From Halosegnis marinus (GTDB lineage: Archaea; Halobacteriota; Halobacteria; Halobacteriales; Haloarculaceae): 64,000 nucleotides of DNA. The notes under the pieces were generated by a model. The model saw only the letters and a program-made list of their open reading frames with translations, was not told where the DNA came from and ran no database searches. Shown in pieces: positions 17,716 to 25,572 of the stretch (its first letter is position 1; each line of letters opens with the position of its first letter). The stretch spans positions 682,001 to 746,000 of the forward strand of contig NZ_CP119802.1 in assembly GCF_029338355.1 (NCBI RefSeq), in the 5' to 3' direction. Made by a program: the position numbers and the translations under genes.

Positions 17716-18998
17716 GCCGACCACCGCCGGCGCGCCTTCGCGACGGCCGTCGCCAGCGGCTCGTCGCCCCAGTCAACGGCCCGGATGCCCGCCCGCCGGA
17801 GCCGCGAGAGCCGGAGGCGTCGCTCGACCCGGGCGAGCTGCTGGCCGGCCGTCGCGTCGCCCGTCGGGTCCGGACTGACGACGGTGACCGGGTGGCCGTA
17901 GGCGTCGAGCCGCCGGGCCACCTCGGCCACGTAGTCGTCGGCGAGCGGCGAGAGGAGCACGACCTGCGAGCCGCCGGGAAGCCGGCGCCTGAGCGTCCGG
18001 AGCGCGAGCCACGCGAAGAACGGCTCCTCGCTCGGCGCGACCGAGAACGCCGGGTCGGTCCCGAGCAGGCGCGCGGCGCGGGCGCGGTGCTCCGCGCCGC
18101 CGCCGGGCGCGAGCCACGCGTCGACCGGGCCGAACGACGCCAGCCCCACGCGGTCGCCCGCGGCGAGCAGCGAGGCGAACAGTTCCCCGGCCGCGGTCGC
18201 CGAGCGGGCGGCCCCGTCCGGGCCGCCCGGCGCGTCCGTGCTCGCGGCGACGTGCGCCTCCTCGCGGGTATCGACGACGAGGACGACGGAGGCCGCGCGC
18301 TCCTGTCGGAACCGCACGGTGGCGAACTCGCCGGTGCGGGCCGCGCGCCGCCAGTCCACCCGCGAGAGCGGGTCGCCGGGCCGGTAGTCGCGCACGGAGT
18401 GGAACTCGATGCCCGCCCCGCCGGTGTCGGTCGTGAGCCGGCCCGTGTAGGGGGTGGCCTGCTCGCGGAGCGGGACGACCGTCGAGGCGGAGAGCCGGGG
18501 GCGCGCGACCACGGGCTCGGCGTCGGCGTCGAGCGCGAGTTCCCGCTCGTGGGCGCCCGTGTAGCCGCGCGCGAGCACCGTCACGGGGTCGAACGCGTGG
18601 CTGCCGCGCGTCGGCACGGCGACGTAGGTGAGGGCGGCGCTCGCGCCCGGCCGCAGGGCGGTGCCGAGCCGCGGCGACCCCTCGACCACCTGCATCCCGT
18701 CGGGGACGCCGTCCACGACCCGGAGGTCGGGGAGCGTCGCGTCGCCGTCGTTCGTGAGCGTGAGCGTCACCGTCACCTCGTCGCCGGGCGCGACGCGCGT
18801 CGCGGAGACCTCGCGCTCGACGGCGAGCGACGGTTCCGGCGGCGTCGCGAAGCGCGCGGCGGCCCCGACGACGACGGCCGGCACCCCGACCACGAGCAGC
18901 GGCGGGTGGGTCACGAGCAGCGCGGTGCCGACCGCGAGCAGCGCGACGGCCGTGACCCCCGTCCACCGGCCCGTCTCGCGGTCGGCGACGACGCTCAC
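17712..18998 (-). CDS. DUF58 domain protein
   Basis: A 428-residue membrane-anchored protein. Two N-terminal transmembrane helices are followed by a beta-sandwich domain (VTVTLTLTNDGDATLPDLRVVDG) and the DUF58 signature DYRPGDPLSRVDWRRAARTG, then a von Willebrand A-like fold (SVVLVVDTREE). DUF58 proteins work with MoxR ATPases in envelope-related assembly or stress pathways. It lies third in a four-gene operon with ATGA/GTGA overlaps on both sides. Its MoxR partner may be the gene at 634. Confidence 0.9.
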   Translation of the reverse strand: MSVVADRETGRWTGVTAVALLAVGTALLVTHPPLLVVGVPAVVVGAAARFATPPEPSLAVEREVSATRVAPGDEVTVTLTLTNDGDATLPDLRVVDGVPDGMQVVEGSPRLGTALRPGASAALTYVAVPTRGSHAFDPVTVLARGYTGAHERELALDADAEPVVARPRLSASTVVPLREQATPYTGRLTTDTGGAGIEFHSVRDYRPGDPLSRVDWRRAARTGEFATVRFRQERAASVVLVVDTREEAHVAASTDAPGGPDGAARSATAAGELFASLLAAGDRVGLASFGPVDAWLAPGGGAEHRARAARLLGTDPAFSVAPSEEPFFAWLALRTLRRRLPGGSQVVLLSPLADDYVAEVARRLDAYGHPVTVVSPDPTGDATAGQQLARVERRLRLSRLRRAGIRAVDWGDEPLATAVAKARRRWSA

Positions 18999-19567
18999 GC
19001 GTCCTCACCCGACCGGTCCTCGCTCGGCGTGCGCGCGTCCAGCGCGGCCACGGCCCGACGCGCCCGGCGGACGAAGGGCGGCGTGGACTCGAACAGGTCC
19101 CGCAGACGACCCTCCGCGGCCGCGTCCGACCCCGTCTCCGCGAAGAAGGCCGCCGCCTCGGGGTCGTCGGTCCACGAGCCGTCGGCGAGCAGGTCGCGGG
19201 CGGCCGCCTCGGAGTACCCCTCGGTGGCGAACACCGCGAGCGCGACGGCCTCCAGCCGCTCCGCCACCCGTTCCTGTCGGCGGTCGTCGGCCCGCGAGCG
19301 GTAGGGAACCACGTCGCCGAGCAGGTCATCGAAGTCGGTGCCCGGCGTCGGCGTCTCCGGGTAGCGTTCCCGCTCCGCGGGGACGGCGTACTCGCGGTCG
19401 TCGCCGAGGCGGTCGCGGACGGCGAGCGCGCCGGCGACGAACGCGCCGGCCGCGAGCAGCAGCGGGACGGCGTCGGCCGCGGGCACCCACGCCGTGAGTC
19501 CGGGCGCGGCGACGCCGGCCAGCCCGAGCAGGACGACGGCGACGCCGGCGACGAGCGCTCGTCTCAT
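18995..19567 (-). CDS. Membrane-anchored protein of the DUF58 operon (DUF7269-like)
   Basis: A 190-residue protein starting MRRALVAGVAVVLLG, with two N-terminal transmembrane helices and a soluble acidic helical remainder (ERLEAVALAVFATEGYSEAAARDLLADGSW). The ATG at 19567 overlaps the DUF4129 gene's stop (ATGA); longer upstream readings lose haloarchaeal composition. It matches the small conserved protein found between DUF4129 and DUF58 genes in other haloarchaea. Its function is unknown. Confidence 0.75.
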   Translation of the reverse strand: MRRALVAGVAVVLLGLAGVAAPGLTAWVPAADAVPLLLAAGAFVAGALAVRDRLGDDREYAVPAERERYPETPTPGTDFDDLLGDVVPYRSRADDRRQERVAERLEAVALAVFATEGYSEAAARDLLADGSWTDDPEAAAFFAETGSDAAAEGRLRDLFESTPPFVRRARRAVAALDARTPSEDRSGEDA

Positions 19568-20475
19568 TCCTCGTCCTCCGCGGCGTAGACGGCCTCGACC
19601 TCGCGCAGGGCGGCGACGGCCCGTTCGGCGCGCTCTTCCGTCACTTCGTAGTCGCCGTAGCGCGTCTCCTCGAACAGGTCGGTGAGCGCGGCCACGTCCT
19701 CGCGGTCCATCCCGGCCTCGACGGCCGCGTCGGCGAAGTCCCCGGGCGTGCTCGTCGCGGGCGAGGCCACGTCGAGGTGGTCGGTCATGGTGCGCCACGC
19801 GCGGTACACCTCGTTCTCGACGGCGGTTCCCTCAGCGATGCGGTCGGCGGCCTCGCCCGCGGTTCGGCCGACGGCGGCGACGTCGGGGTCGGTGTCCTCC
19901 GGGGCCGGGTCGCTCCCGACGCTCGGGAGGTCGTCGCGGCCGAGGTACGCGAAGGCGAGGCCCGCCCCGACGAGACACGCGAGCAGGACGGCCGACAGCG
20001 CGAACGACGGGTCCACGGGCGTCGAGGTCGTCTCGCCGGCGAGTATCGACCCGCCGCCGCCCCCGGCGCTCGTGGTGTTGTTCAGCGTCGAGTTCGTCTC
20101 CCCGCCGCGCCCGAGCGTCGCGGAGAAGCTGAAGAGGAGGAACAGCGCGACGAGCAGCGCCCCCGCGAAGGTGGCGGCGAGGCCGGCCAGCCCCATCGCC
20201 CGCCAGTACGAGTAGAGGCCGTACGCTCCGAGCAGCACGAACAGCACGAGCAGGGCGAGCGCCTCCAGCGGGCCGATGTCGGGGAGCAACGGGGTGCCCG
20301 CGCCGTCGCCGAGCGCGTAGCCGCCGCCCGTCGAGCCGAAGCCGAACCCGTCGCCCGTGCCGGTGCCGAGGTCGCCCCCGTCGTTGCCGAGCACGTCGAG
20401 GGAGGCGGCCGCCGTCGGGAGCGCGACGACGACGAGCGCCGCGAGGAGGGCGGCCGCGGCGTGGCGTCGATTCAC
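19564..20475 (-). CDS. DUF4129 domain membrane protein
   Basis: A 303-residue protein starting at a GTG (20475), NRRHAAAALLAALVVVALPTAAA, a signal peptide. A glycine-rich extracellular segment and three transmembrane helices lead to a cytoplasmic C-terminus with the DUF4129 pattern: ENEVYRAWRTMTDHL, then TPGDFADAAVEAG, then FEETRYGDYEVTEE. DUF4129 modules normally sit at the end of transglutaminase-like proteins next to MoxR and DUF58. Here no transglutaminase domain accompanies it. It is the first gene of the four-gene operon and is divergent from 20593. Confidence 0.85.
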   Translation of the reverse strand: MNRRHAAAALLAALVVVALPTAAASLDVLGNDGGDLGTGTGDGFGFGSTGGGYALGDGAGTPLLPDIGPLEALALLVLFVLLGAYGLYSYWRAMGLAGLAATFAGALLVALFLLFSFSATLGRGGETNSTLNNTTSAGGGGGSILAGETTSTPVDPSFALSAVLLACLVGAGLAFAYLGRDDLPSVGSDPAPEDTDPDVAAVGRTAGEAADRIAEGTAVENEVYRAWRTMTDHLDVASPATSTPGDFADAAVEAGMDREDVAALTDLFEETRYGDYEVTEERAERAVAALREVEAVYAAEDEE

Positions 20476-20561
20476 GTGCGGGGCTGTGGAGCCCCGCGGT
20501 TTAGGGGTTGCGACGCGGTCGCCGGCGGCCGCGAGCGGCCGGGCGTCCCCCGAAGGGAAGC

Positions 20562-20568
20562 GATATAC
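20562..20568 (+). promoter_or_regulatory. TATA-like box for the pilin-like gene
   Basis: The heptamer gatatac lies 25-31 nt before the ATG at 20593 in otherwise GC-rich sequence, which supports a leaderless start there. Confidence 0.5.
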
Positions 20569-20592
20569 GGGCCGGTGCGAACGTGGCGACAG

Positions 20593-21078
20593 ATGGCGAC
20601 GAACGGGGAGCGGGGCGCGGCCCCCGCGACGGCGGTGGTGTACACGGTGGCGATAACCCTCATCGTGGGGTCGATAGCGGGCGCGTACGTGTTCGGCCTC
20701 GGTCCCGACAGCGCGCGGGCCGCCCCGGCCGTCTCCTACGACGCGAGCCACGGCGGCTCGGAGCTCGCGGTGGTCCACGACGGCGGCGCGACGCTGGACG
20801 GCGAGCGCACCCTGCGGCTGGAGGTGTGGGTACTCGACGAGGAGTCCGACGCCCGCGCCGAGTTCGTCTGGCTCGACGCCACCGGGCCGGCGCTGGCCGA
20901 GTTCCCGCTCGCGCACACGGACACGCTGACCCTGTACGAGAACGAGGCCGACGGCGGGAGCGACTACGAACTCCCGGCCGGCTTCGACCTGTCGCGGGGC
21001 GACACCGTCCGCGTGGTGTGGTACCCGCGCGGCGAGAACAGCTCCCACGTCGTCGGCGAGGACACGCTCGTCCGCTGA
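20593..21078 (+). CDS. Type IV pilin-like protein
   Basis: A 161-residue protein with the pattern of haloarchaeal type IV pilin N-terminal domains: MATNGERGAAPATAVVYTVA, a hydrophobic helix (ITLIVGSIAGAYVFGLG), then a small beta-rich domain (LAVVHDGGATLDGE, DTVRVVWYPRGEN). The start is fixed by a TATA box about 28 nt upstream. It is monocistronic and could be a substrate of the PilB/PilC system 4 kb away. Confidence 0.8.
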   Translation: MATNGERGAAPATAVVYTVAITLIVGSIAGAYVFGLGPDSARAAPAVSYDASHGGSELAVVHDGGATLDGERTLRLEVWVLDEESDARAEFVWLDATGPALAEFPLAHTDTLTLYENEADGGSDYELPAGFDLSRGDTVRVVWYPRGENSSHVVGEDTLVR

Positions 21079-21085
21079 GCCGCCG

Positions 21086-21703
21086 TCAGAAGTCGCGGCC
21101 CGTCGCGGCCTCGGGGAGCTCGTTCGCGACCACCTCGATGCCGAGTTCCTCCATCGCGGCCTCCAGGTGTTCGGAGTCGATGTACTCGTCGCCGGCGGCG
21201 ACGCGAGCGGCCTGCGCGTGCGCGAGGATTTCGCCGCGGCGGTCGTCGGGTATCTCGTACTTGTCGGCCGCGAGTTCGATGACCAGCCCGTTGTGGTCCT
21301 GCGTGTACAGCGAGTGGAACGCGCCGCGGTCGAACTCGCTCACGCGGTGGCCCGCCTCCAGCAGGCGGTCGCGGATGTCGGGGAGTTCGTCGGCCTCGAC
21401 GCGGAAGGCGAGGTGGTGGACCGCGCCGATACCGGGGTCCTGCTCCTCGGCGGAGTCGCGCGACTCGTCCACGAAGAAGGTGACCATGCGGCCGTCGCCG
21501 GCGTCGAAGAACAGGTGTTCGACCGCCTCGCGGTCGAGGTTCGGCTGGCGGATGACGAGCGGGAGCCCGAGCACGTCGCGGTAGAACGCGACCGTGTCGT
21601 CGGCGTTCGACCCGACGAGCGTGACGTGGTCCCAGCCGGCCGAGTGCATGAGGCTGTCCGGTCGCTCCGCGGTGACGGGGTGGTCCGAGGCGGGTTCAGA
21701 CAT
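21086..21703 (-). CDS. VOC family protein (glyoxalase/dioxygenase fold)
   Basis: A 205-residue metalloenzyme-fold protein. The first half has the paired beta-alpha-beta-beta-beta units of the vicinal oxygen chelate superfamily: GWDHVTLVGSNADDTVAFYRDVLG with His as first ligand, VHHLAFRVE with a second His, and a C-terminal glutamate in NGLVIELAADK. A helical extension of about 60 residues follows. The ATG at 21703 is chosen because a gtatatg box (21728-21734 complement) lies 25-31 nt upstream. Substrate unknown; related proteins include ring-cleavage dioxygenases and glyoxalases. Confidence 0.82.
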   Translation of the reverse strand: MSEPASDHPVTAERPDSLMHSAGWDHVTLVGSNADDTVAFYRDVLGLPLVIRQPNLDREAVEHLFFDAGDGRMVTFFVDESRDSAEEQDPGIGAVHHLAFRVEADELPDIRDRLLEAGHRVSEFDRGAFHSLYTQDHNGLVIELAADKYEIPDDRRGEILAHAQAARVAAGDEYIDSEHLEAAMEELGIEVVANELPEAATGRDF

Positions 21704-21809
21704 ACCCGTCCGTAGGGACGCGCGGGGCATATACGCTCGGCAACGGGCGCGTCAGCCGGTGACGCGGGGGTCACCACACGGTTTTGCCCCCGGCCGCGGA
21801 AGGCGGCGT

Positions 21810-23015
21810 ATGGACGTTCCGACACCGTTCCGCTTCGAGTACGCCCCGGGCGTCGTCCGCTTCGGCGCCGGGAGCGTCGCGTCGCTCGGCGAGGAGCTTG
21901 CCGACCGGGGAATCGACCGCGCGCTCGTCTGTTGTGGCGAGAGCGTCGGCGCGACCCCCGAGGTGCGCGACCCCGTCGAGTCGGGGCTGGGCGAGCGCCA
22001 CGCCGCGACGTTCGCGGGCACGAGTTCGCGCAAGGCGCTCGTCGAGGCCGACGAGGCGCGCGCCGCGTACCGCGAGACGGACGCCGACGCCTTCCTCGCG
22101 CTTGGCGGGGGGTCGGCGCTCGACGTGGCCAAGGCCGCGGCCGTGCTGACGGCGAGCGGCCAGCCGGTCGCCGAGGCCGCGGCCGACGTGGCGGAGACGG
22201 GCACGCTCGCGATACCGGACGGCGACCTCCCGCCCGTCGTCGCGGTGCCGACGACGCTCGCCGGCGCGGACCTCTCGCAGGTGGCCGGCCTGACCGCGAC
22301 GCCCGAGTCGGGCGGCGTCGAGGAGGCGGTCGGGGGCGGCATCTCCGACGAGCGGCTGATGCCCGCCGCCGCGTTCTACGACCCGGACCTGTTCGCGCAC
22401 ACGCCCGCCGGCGTGCTCGCCGCGTCGGCGATGAACGGCTTCGACAAGGCCGTCGAGACGCTGTACGCGCGCAACGCGACGGCCGTCTCGGACGCGACGG
22501 CGATACACGCCCTGCGGCTGTGTCGGAGCGCGTTGCCCGAACTCGGCGGCGGGACCGACGACCCCGAAGTCCTCCGCGACGCGGTGGCGGGCATCATGCT
22601 CGCCCAGTACGGCGTCTCCCGGCCGGACGGCTCCACGCTCTCGCTCATCCACGCGTTCGGCCACGGCCTGACCGCCGTGAGCGACGTACAACAGGGCGCG
22701 GCCCACGGGGCCGTCGCCCCCCACGCGCTCCGCTACCTGTTCGACAACGCCGACGGTCGCCGCGACCTGCTCGCGGAGGGGTTCGGCGTCGAGGCCGACG
22801 ACCCGGAGGCCGTGGCGGACGGCGTCGTCGCGGCCGTCGAGGCGGTGCGGGACGGCCTCGGCCTGCCGTCGCGGCTGCGCGACACGCCGGTCCCCGAGTC
22901 GGGGCTCGACCGCGCCGCGGCGGTGACCGAGGGCGACGCGTTCATGGAGCAGGCCCCGGCGGACCTCGACTACACGGAGGCGGGCCTGCGGGGCGTCCTC
23001 GACGCGGCGTGGTGA
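21810..23015 (+). CDS. Iron-containing alcohol dehydrogenase family protein
   Basis: A 401-residue group III alcohol dehydrogenase-like enzyme, an NAD(P)-dependent oxidoreductase acting on alcohols or aldehydes in the cytoplasm. The N-terminal dinucleotide domain has GGGSALDVAK (residues 99-108), the conserved family motif, and PTTLAGADLS. The C-terminal helical domain carries metal-ligand candidates in NGFDKAVE, HAFGHGL and the later AAHGAVAPHALRY segment. Length is normal. It begins 107 bp after the divergent VOC gene. Confidence 0.88.
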   Translation: MDVPTPFRFEYAPGVVRFGAGSVASLGEELADRGIDRALVCCGESVGATPEVRDPVESGLGERHAATFAGTSSRKALVEADEARAAYRETDADAFLALGGGSALDVAKAAAVLTASGQPVAEAAADVAETGTLAIPDGDLPPVVAVPTTLAGADLSQVAGLTATPESGGVEEAVGGGISDERLMPAAAFYDPDLFAHTPAGVLAASAMNGFDKAVETLYARNATAVSDATAIHALRLCRSALPELGGGTDDPEVLRDAVAGIMLAQYGVSRPDGSTLSLIHAFGHGLTAVSDVQQGAAHGAVAPHALRYLFDNADGRRDLLAEGFGVEADDPEAVADGVVAAVEAVRDGLGLPSRLRDTPVPESGLDRAAAVTEGDAFMEQAPADLDYTEAGLRGVLDAAW

Positions 23016-23055
23016 AGGCCCGAACCGTCATGTCCTCGCGCGCGGAACGGGAACC

Positions 23056-23931
23056 GTGGACGAGGAGGAGATAGCGTCGGTCGCGGCGGACCTCCGGGAC
23101 GCCGTCGTCGTCACGGGGACCGGCCCGGTCGGGAACGCGGCGGCGGCGCGGGTCCGCGAGCGGGACGCCCTCGAACCGACGGCGGCGACGGTGCCCGACA
23201 GCGCGCGCGCCGTCCTCGCGGCAGTCGACCCCGCGGACCCCTCGCCGGCCGTCGCGCTCGCGGAGCGGTGCGACCCGGAGACGCTCGTGGTGTTCGTCGC
23301 CGCGGTGCCCGAGCGGCCGGAAGCGGGCGCGCGCACGGCGCTCGCGACCCTCCACGAGGCGGCCGACACGGTCGTGCTCGTGCCCGACCGCGGCGACGCG
23401 GCCGCGGCGACGGCGACGGGGCTGGACACGCTCGTCCGCCTCGTCGGGGGCTCGGACTCGGTGAACGTGGACCTCGCGGACGTGGAGACGACCGTGGCGG
23501 CCGGCGGCTTCGCGGCGGTCGGGACGGCGACGGACGCCGACGCGACGGCCGCCGCGCTCGACGCGCTCGACGCCTGCGGCCCGGTGTCGCTGGCCCGCGC
23601 GACGGGCGCGCTGGTCCATCTCGACGGCGGTTCGGGGCTAACCGTCGCGGACGCGGGCGAGGCCGTCGCCGCGGTGCGCGACGCGCTCGCCGGGGGGAGC
23701 CACGTCATCTGGGGCGCGGCGACCGACGGCGACGACGACGCGACGACGGTCCGGGTCGTCCTCGCCGGGGTCGTTCCCGTCCGGCCCCCGCCCGAGGCGG
23801 GCGACGACTGTCCGCGGTGCGGCGCGACGCTCGTCGCCTACCGGATGGGCGACCGCGAGACGGTGGCCTGTGACGGCTGCGGCTTCGCCGACGTGGCGGC
23901 GGCGCTCGGCGGCGAACTGGGCCGCGACTAG
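23056..23931 (+). CDS. FtsZ/tubulin-like protein with C-terminal zinc ribbon
   Basis: A 291-residue protein beginning at a GTG. Its order of strands follows a shrunken FtsZ fold: VVVTGTGPVGNAAAAR, then TLVVFVAAVPERPEAG where FtsZ has the GGGTGTG loop, and a C-terminal half GALVHLDGGSGLTVADAGEAVAAV...SHVIWGA like the FtsZ C-terminal domain. The glycine-rich GTP loop is lost, so GTP binding is doubtful. The last 30 residues form a CPRC...CDGC zinc ribbon. It follows the alcohol dehydrogenase by 40 bp and ends in a 4-nt convergent overlap. The fold call is from reading, not from a search. Confidence 0.65.
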   Translation: MDEEEIASVAADLRDAVVVTGTGPVGNAAAARVRERDALEPTAATVPDSARAVLAAVDPADPSPAVALAERCDPETLVVFVAAVPERPEAGARTALATLHEAADTVVLVPDRGDAAAATATGLDTLVRLVGGSDSVNVDLADVETTVAAGGFAAVGTATDADATAAALDALDACGPVSLARATGALVHLDGGSGLTVADAGEAVAAVRDALAGGSHVIWGAATDGDDDATTVRVVLAGVVPVRPPPEAGDDCPRCGATLVAYRMGDRETVACDGCGFADVAAALGGELGRD

Positions 23932-24824
23932 GGGTGCGGCTCGTAGTCCGGGCCGACCCGCAAGGAGAGTTCCTTCTCGGCGTTCCGGACGGAGAGCGTC
24001 TCGTGGGTGGCGAGTTCGCCGTCGCGCGAGAACGTGATGGGTTCGGGCCCGGAGATGGTGAGTTCGCTCGCCCGGAGGTGGGTGACGCCGGGCGTCTCCC
24101 GGCCGAGCACGCGGTGGCCGATGGCCTCCGCGACGAGGTTGCCCGCGGGCATCCGGTCGACGACGGCCACGTCGAACAGGCCGTCCTCCATGTCCGCCTG
24201 CCCGCCCTCCTCGATGAACTTCCGGGCGTTGCCGACGAGGACGCAGGTCGCCTCGCCGTGCCACCGCTCCGTGCCGTCCGCGACGGTCGCGTCGAGGTCG
24301 ACCTCGATGCCGTCGAAGCCGACGGCCTGCTGGACGCCCGTGATGACGAACGCGAGCGTGCCGAACCGCTCCTTCATCTCCGAGGAGGCGGCGAGGCTGG
24401 CGTCGGCCGGGAAGCCCGCGATGACGGAGACGGCGAAGGGGTCGCCGTCGGCGTAGCCCACGTCGACGTCGCGGACGGGGCCGCTGTCGGCCAGCTCGAT
24501 GCCGTGGTCGATGTCGCGGATACCGACCTCCCGCGCGAGGATGTTGGCCGTCCCGCAGGGGACGACCCCGAGGGTGACCTCGCCGAGGTGGCCGGCGTCG
24601 GCGAGGCCCCGGAGGACGGCGTTGACGGTGCCGTCGCCGCCACAGACGGCGAGCTCGGAGACGCCGCGCTCGCCGGCCTCGCGCCCGAGCCTGCGGGCGT
24701 CGCCGGCCGCCTCGGTGGCGTCGACGGCGAAGCCGCGCGCCTCCAGCATCCGGGTCACGTAATCGGCGTGGTCCCCGGTGCCGCTGACGGGGTTGAGGAC
24801 CGCGCGGCGCGAGCCGATCTGCAT
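23928..24824 (-). CDS. Diacylglycerol/lipid kinase family protein
   Basis: A 298-residue enzyme of the DAGK catalytic-domain family, expected to phosphorylate a lipid hydroxyl with ATP at the membrane surface. The nucleotide-binding signature CGGDGTVNAV spans residues 61-70, preceded by NPVSGTG (11-17) and followed by GVVPCGTANILARE, all typical of YegS/sphingosine-kinase-like proteins. The C-terminal beta-sandwich domain is present. Length is usual for the family. In archaea the substrate could be an archaetidyl or isoprenoid lipid; this is inference. Confidence 0.88.
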   Translation of the reverse strand: MQIGSRRAVLNPVSGTGDHADYVTRMLEARGFAVDATEAAGDARRLGREAGERGVSELAVCGGDGTVNAVLRGLADAGHLGEVTLGVVPCGTANILAREVGIRDIDHGIELADSGPVRDVDVGYADGDPFAVSVIAGFPADASLAASSEMKERFGTLAFVITGVQQAVGFDGIEVDLDATVADGTERWHGEATCVLVGNARKFIEEGGQADMEDGLFDVAVVDRMPAGNLVAEAIGHRVLGRETPGVTHLRASELTISGPEPITFSRDGELATHETLSVRNAEKELSLRVGPDYEPHP

Positions 24825-24866
24825 GCCCGGGCCAACGACACGGCCCGGCTTAAGGCGTCGGGGTTC

Positions 24867-25508
24867 TCAGTCGTCCGCCGGGACGGCCTGGCCCGTCCGC
24901 TCGTCGCGGCCGTCGGTGAACCACCCGTACATCTCGACGGTGCAGTCGCAGTCGGCGTCGTGTCCGCACTCGGGGCACGCCCAGTCGGGCGGGAAGTAGT
25001 CCTCGAACCGCGCCATGACGAACTCCGAGTAGGCGGCCGCGAGCTTCCGGTTCGCGGGGTTGTCGCGGAGCCACACCATCGTCGCGGCGGGCGGCTCCGC
25101 GATGACGCGGCTCGCCACCTCCGTCGAGACGCGCGACCCGATGCCGCGCCCCTGCTGGTCCGGCCGCACGGCGATGACCTTCACGAACGAGACGGGGAAG
25201 TCGTCGTCGCGAAGCGGCGTCTCCGCGAGCACGCGCCGGACGGGGACGGAGATTATCGCGTCGAAGTCGTCGCGGTCGTACCGGCCCAGCAGCGAGAAGG
25301 CCAGCACCTCCCGGTCGGTGCGGTCGAGGTCGGCCGGGTCGGTCACCTCGACGAGTTCCTGCTCGACGCCGTCGACGTCGACGTAGACGAGGAGCGTGCG
25401 GTCGTCGCGGCGCACGTACTCCTCGAACTCCGCGCGGTCGGTGATGTAGGCGGGGCTGACGGTCGAGCTGCTCAGTTCGGCCAACTGCGAGTGGACGCTG
25501 TCTGCCAT
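24867..25508 (-). CDS. GNAT family N-acetyltransferase with C-terminal zinc-binding tail
   Basis: A 213-residue protein. The acetyl-CoA loop is recognisable as VIAVRPDQQGRGIGSRV (R/Q-x-x-G-x-G/A pattern) followed by the GNAT helix and a strand MVWLRDNP. A cysteine cluster near the C-terminus (WACPECGHDADCDC) could bind zinc, an extension not typical of the core family. The substrate is not evident. Its promoter overlaps a perfect AT-rich palindrome at 25530-25545. Confidence 0.82.
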   Translation of the reverse strand: MADSVHSQLAELSSSTVSPAYITDRAEFEEYVRRDDRTLLVYVDVDGVEQELVEVTDPADLDRTDREVLAFSLLGRYDRDDFDAIISVPVRRVLAETPLRDDDFPVSFVKVIAVRPDQQGRGIGSRVSTEVASRVIAEPPAATMVWLRDNPANRKLAAAYSEFVMARFEDYFPPDWACPECGHDADCDCTVEMYGWFTDGRDERTGQAVPADD

Positions 25509-25529
25509 GCGTCCGACGGGAGGGGCCGC

Positions 25530-25545
25530 ATTTATTTGAATAAAT
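25530..25545 (-). promoter_or_regulatory. AT-rich palindrome overlapping the TATA position of the acetyltransferase gene
   Basis: ATTTATT-TG-AATAAAT is a perfect 7-bp inverted repeat centred about 29 nt upstream of the start at 25508, exactly where the TATA box is expected. It can act both as TATA element and as an operator. The surrounding 25509-25572 stretch is the most AT-rich intergenic DNA in this part of the window. Confidence 0.5.
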
Positions 25546-25572
25546 ACGAATTAAGATTTTCTAGAGAAGTCG

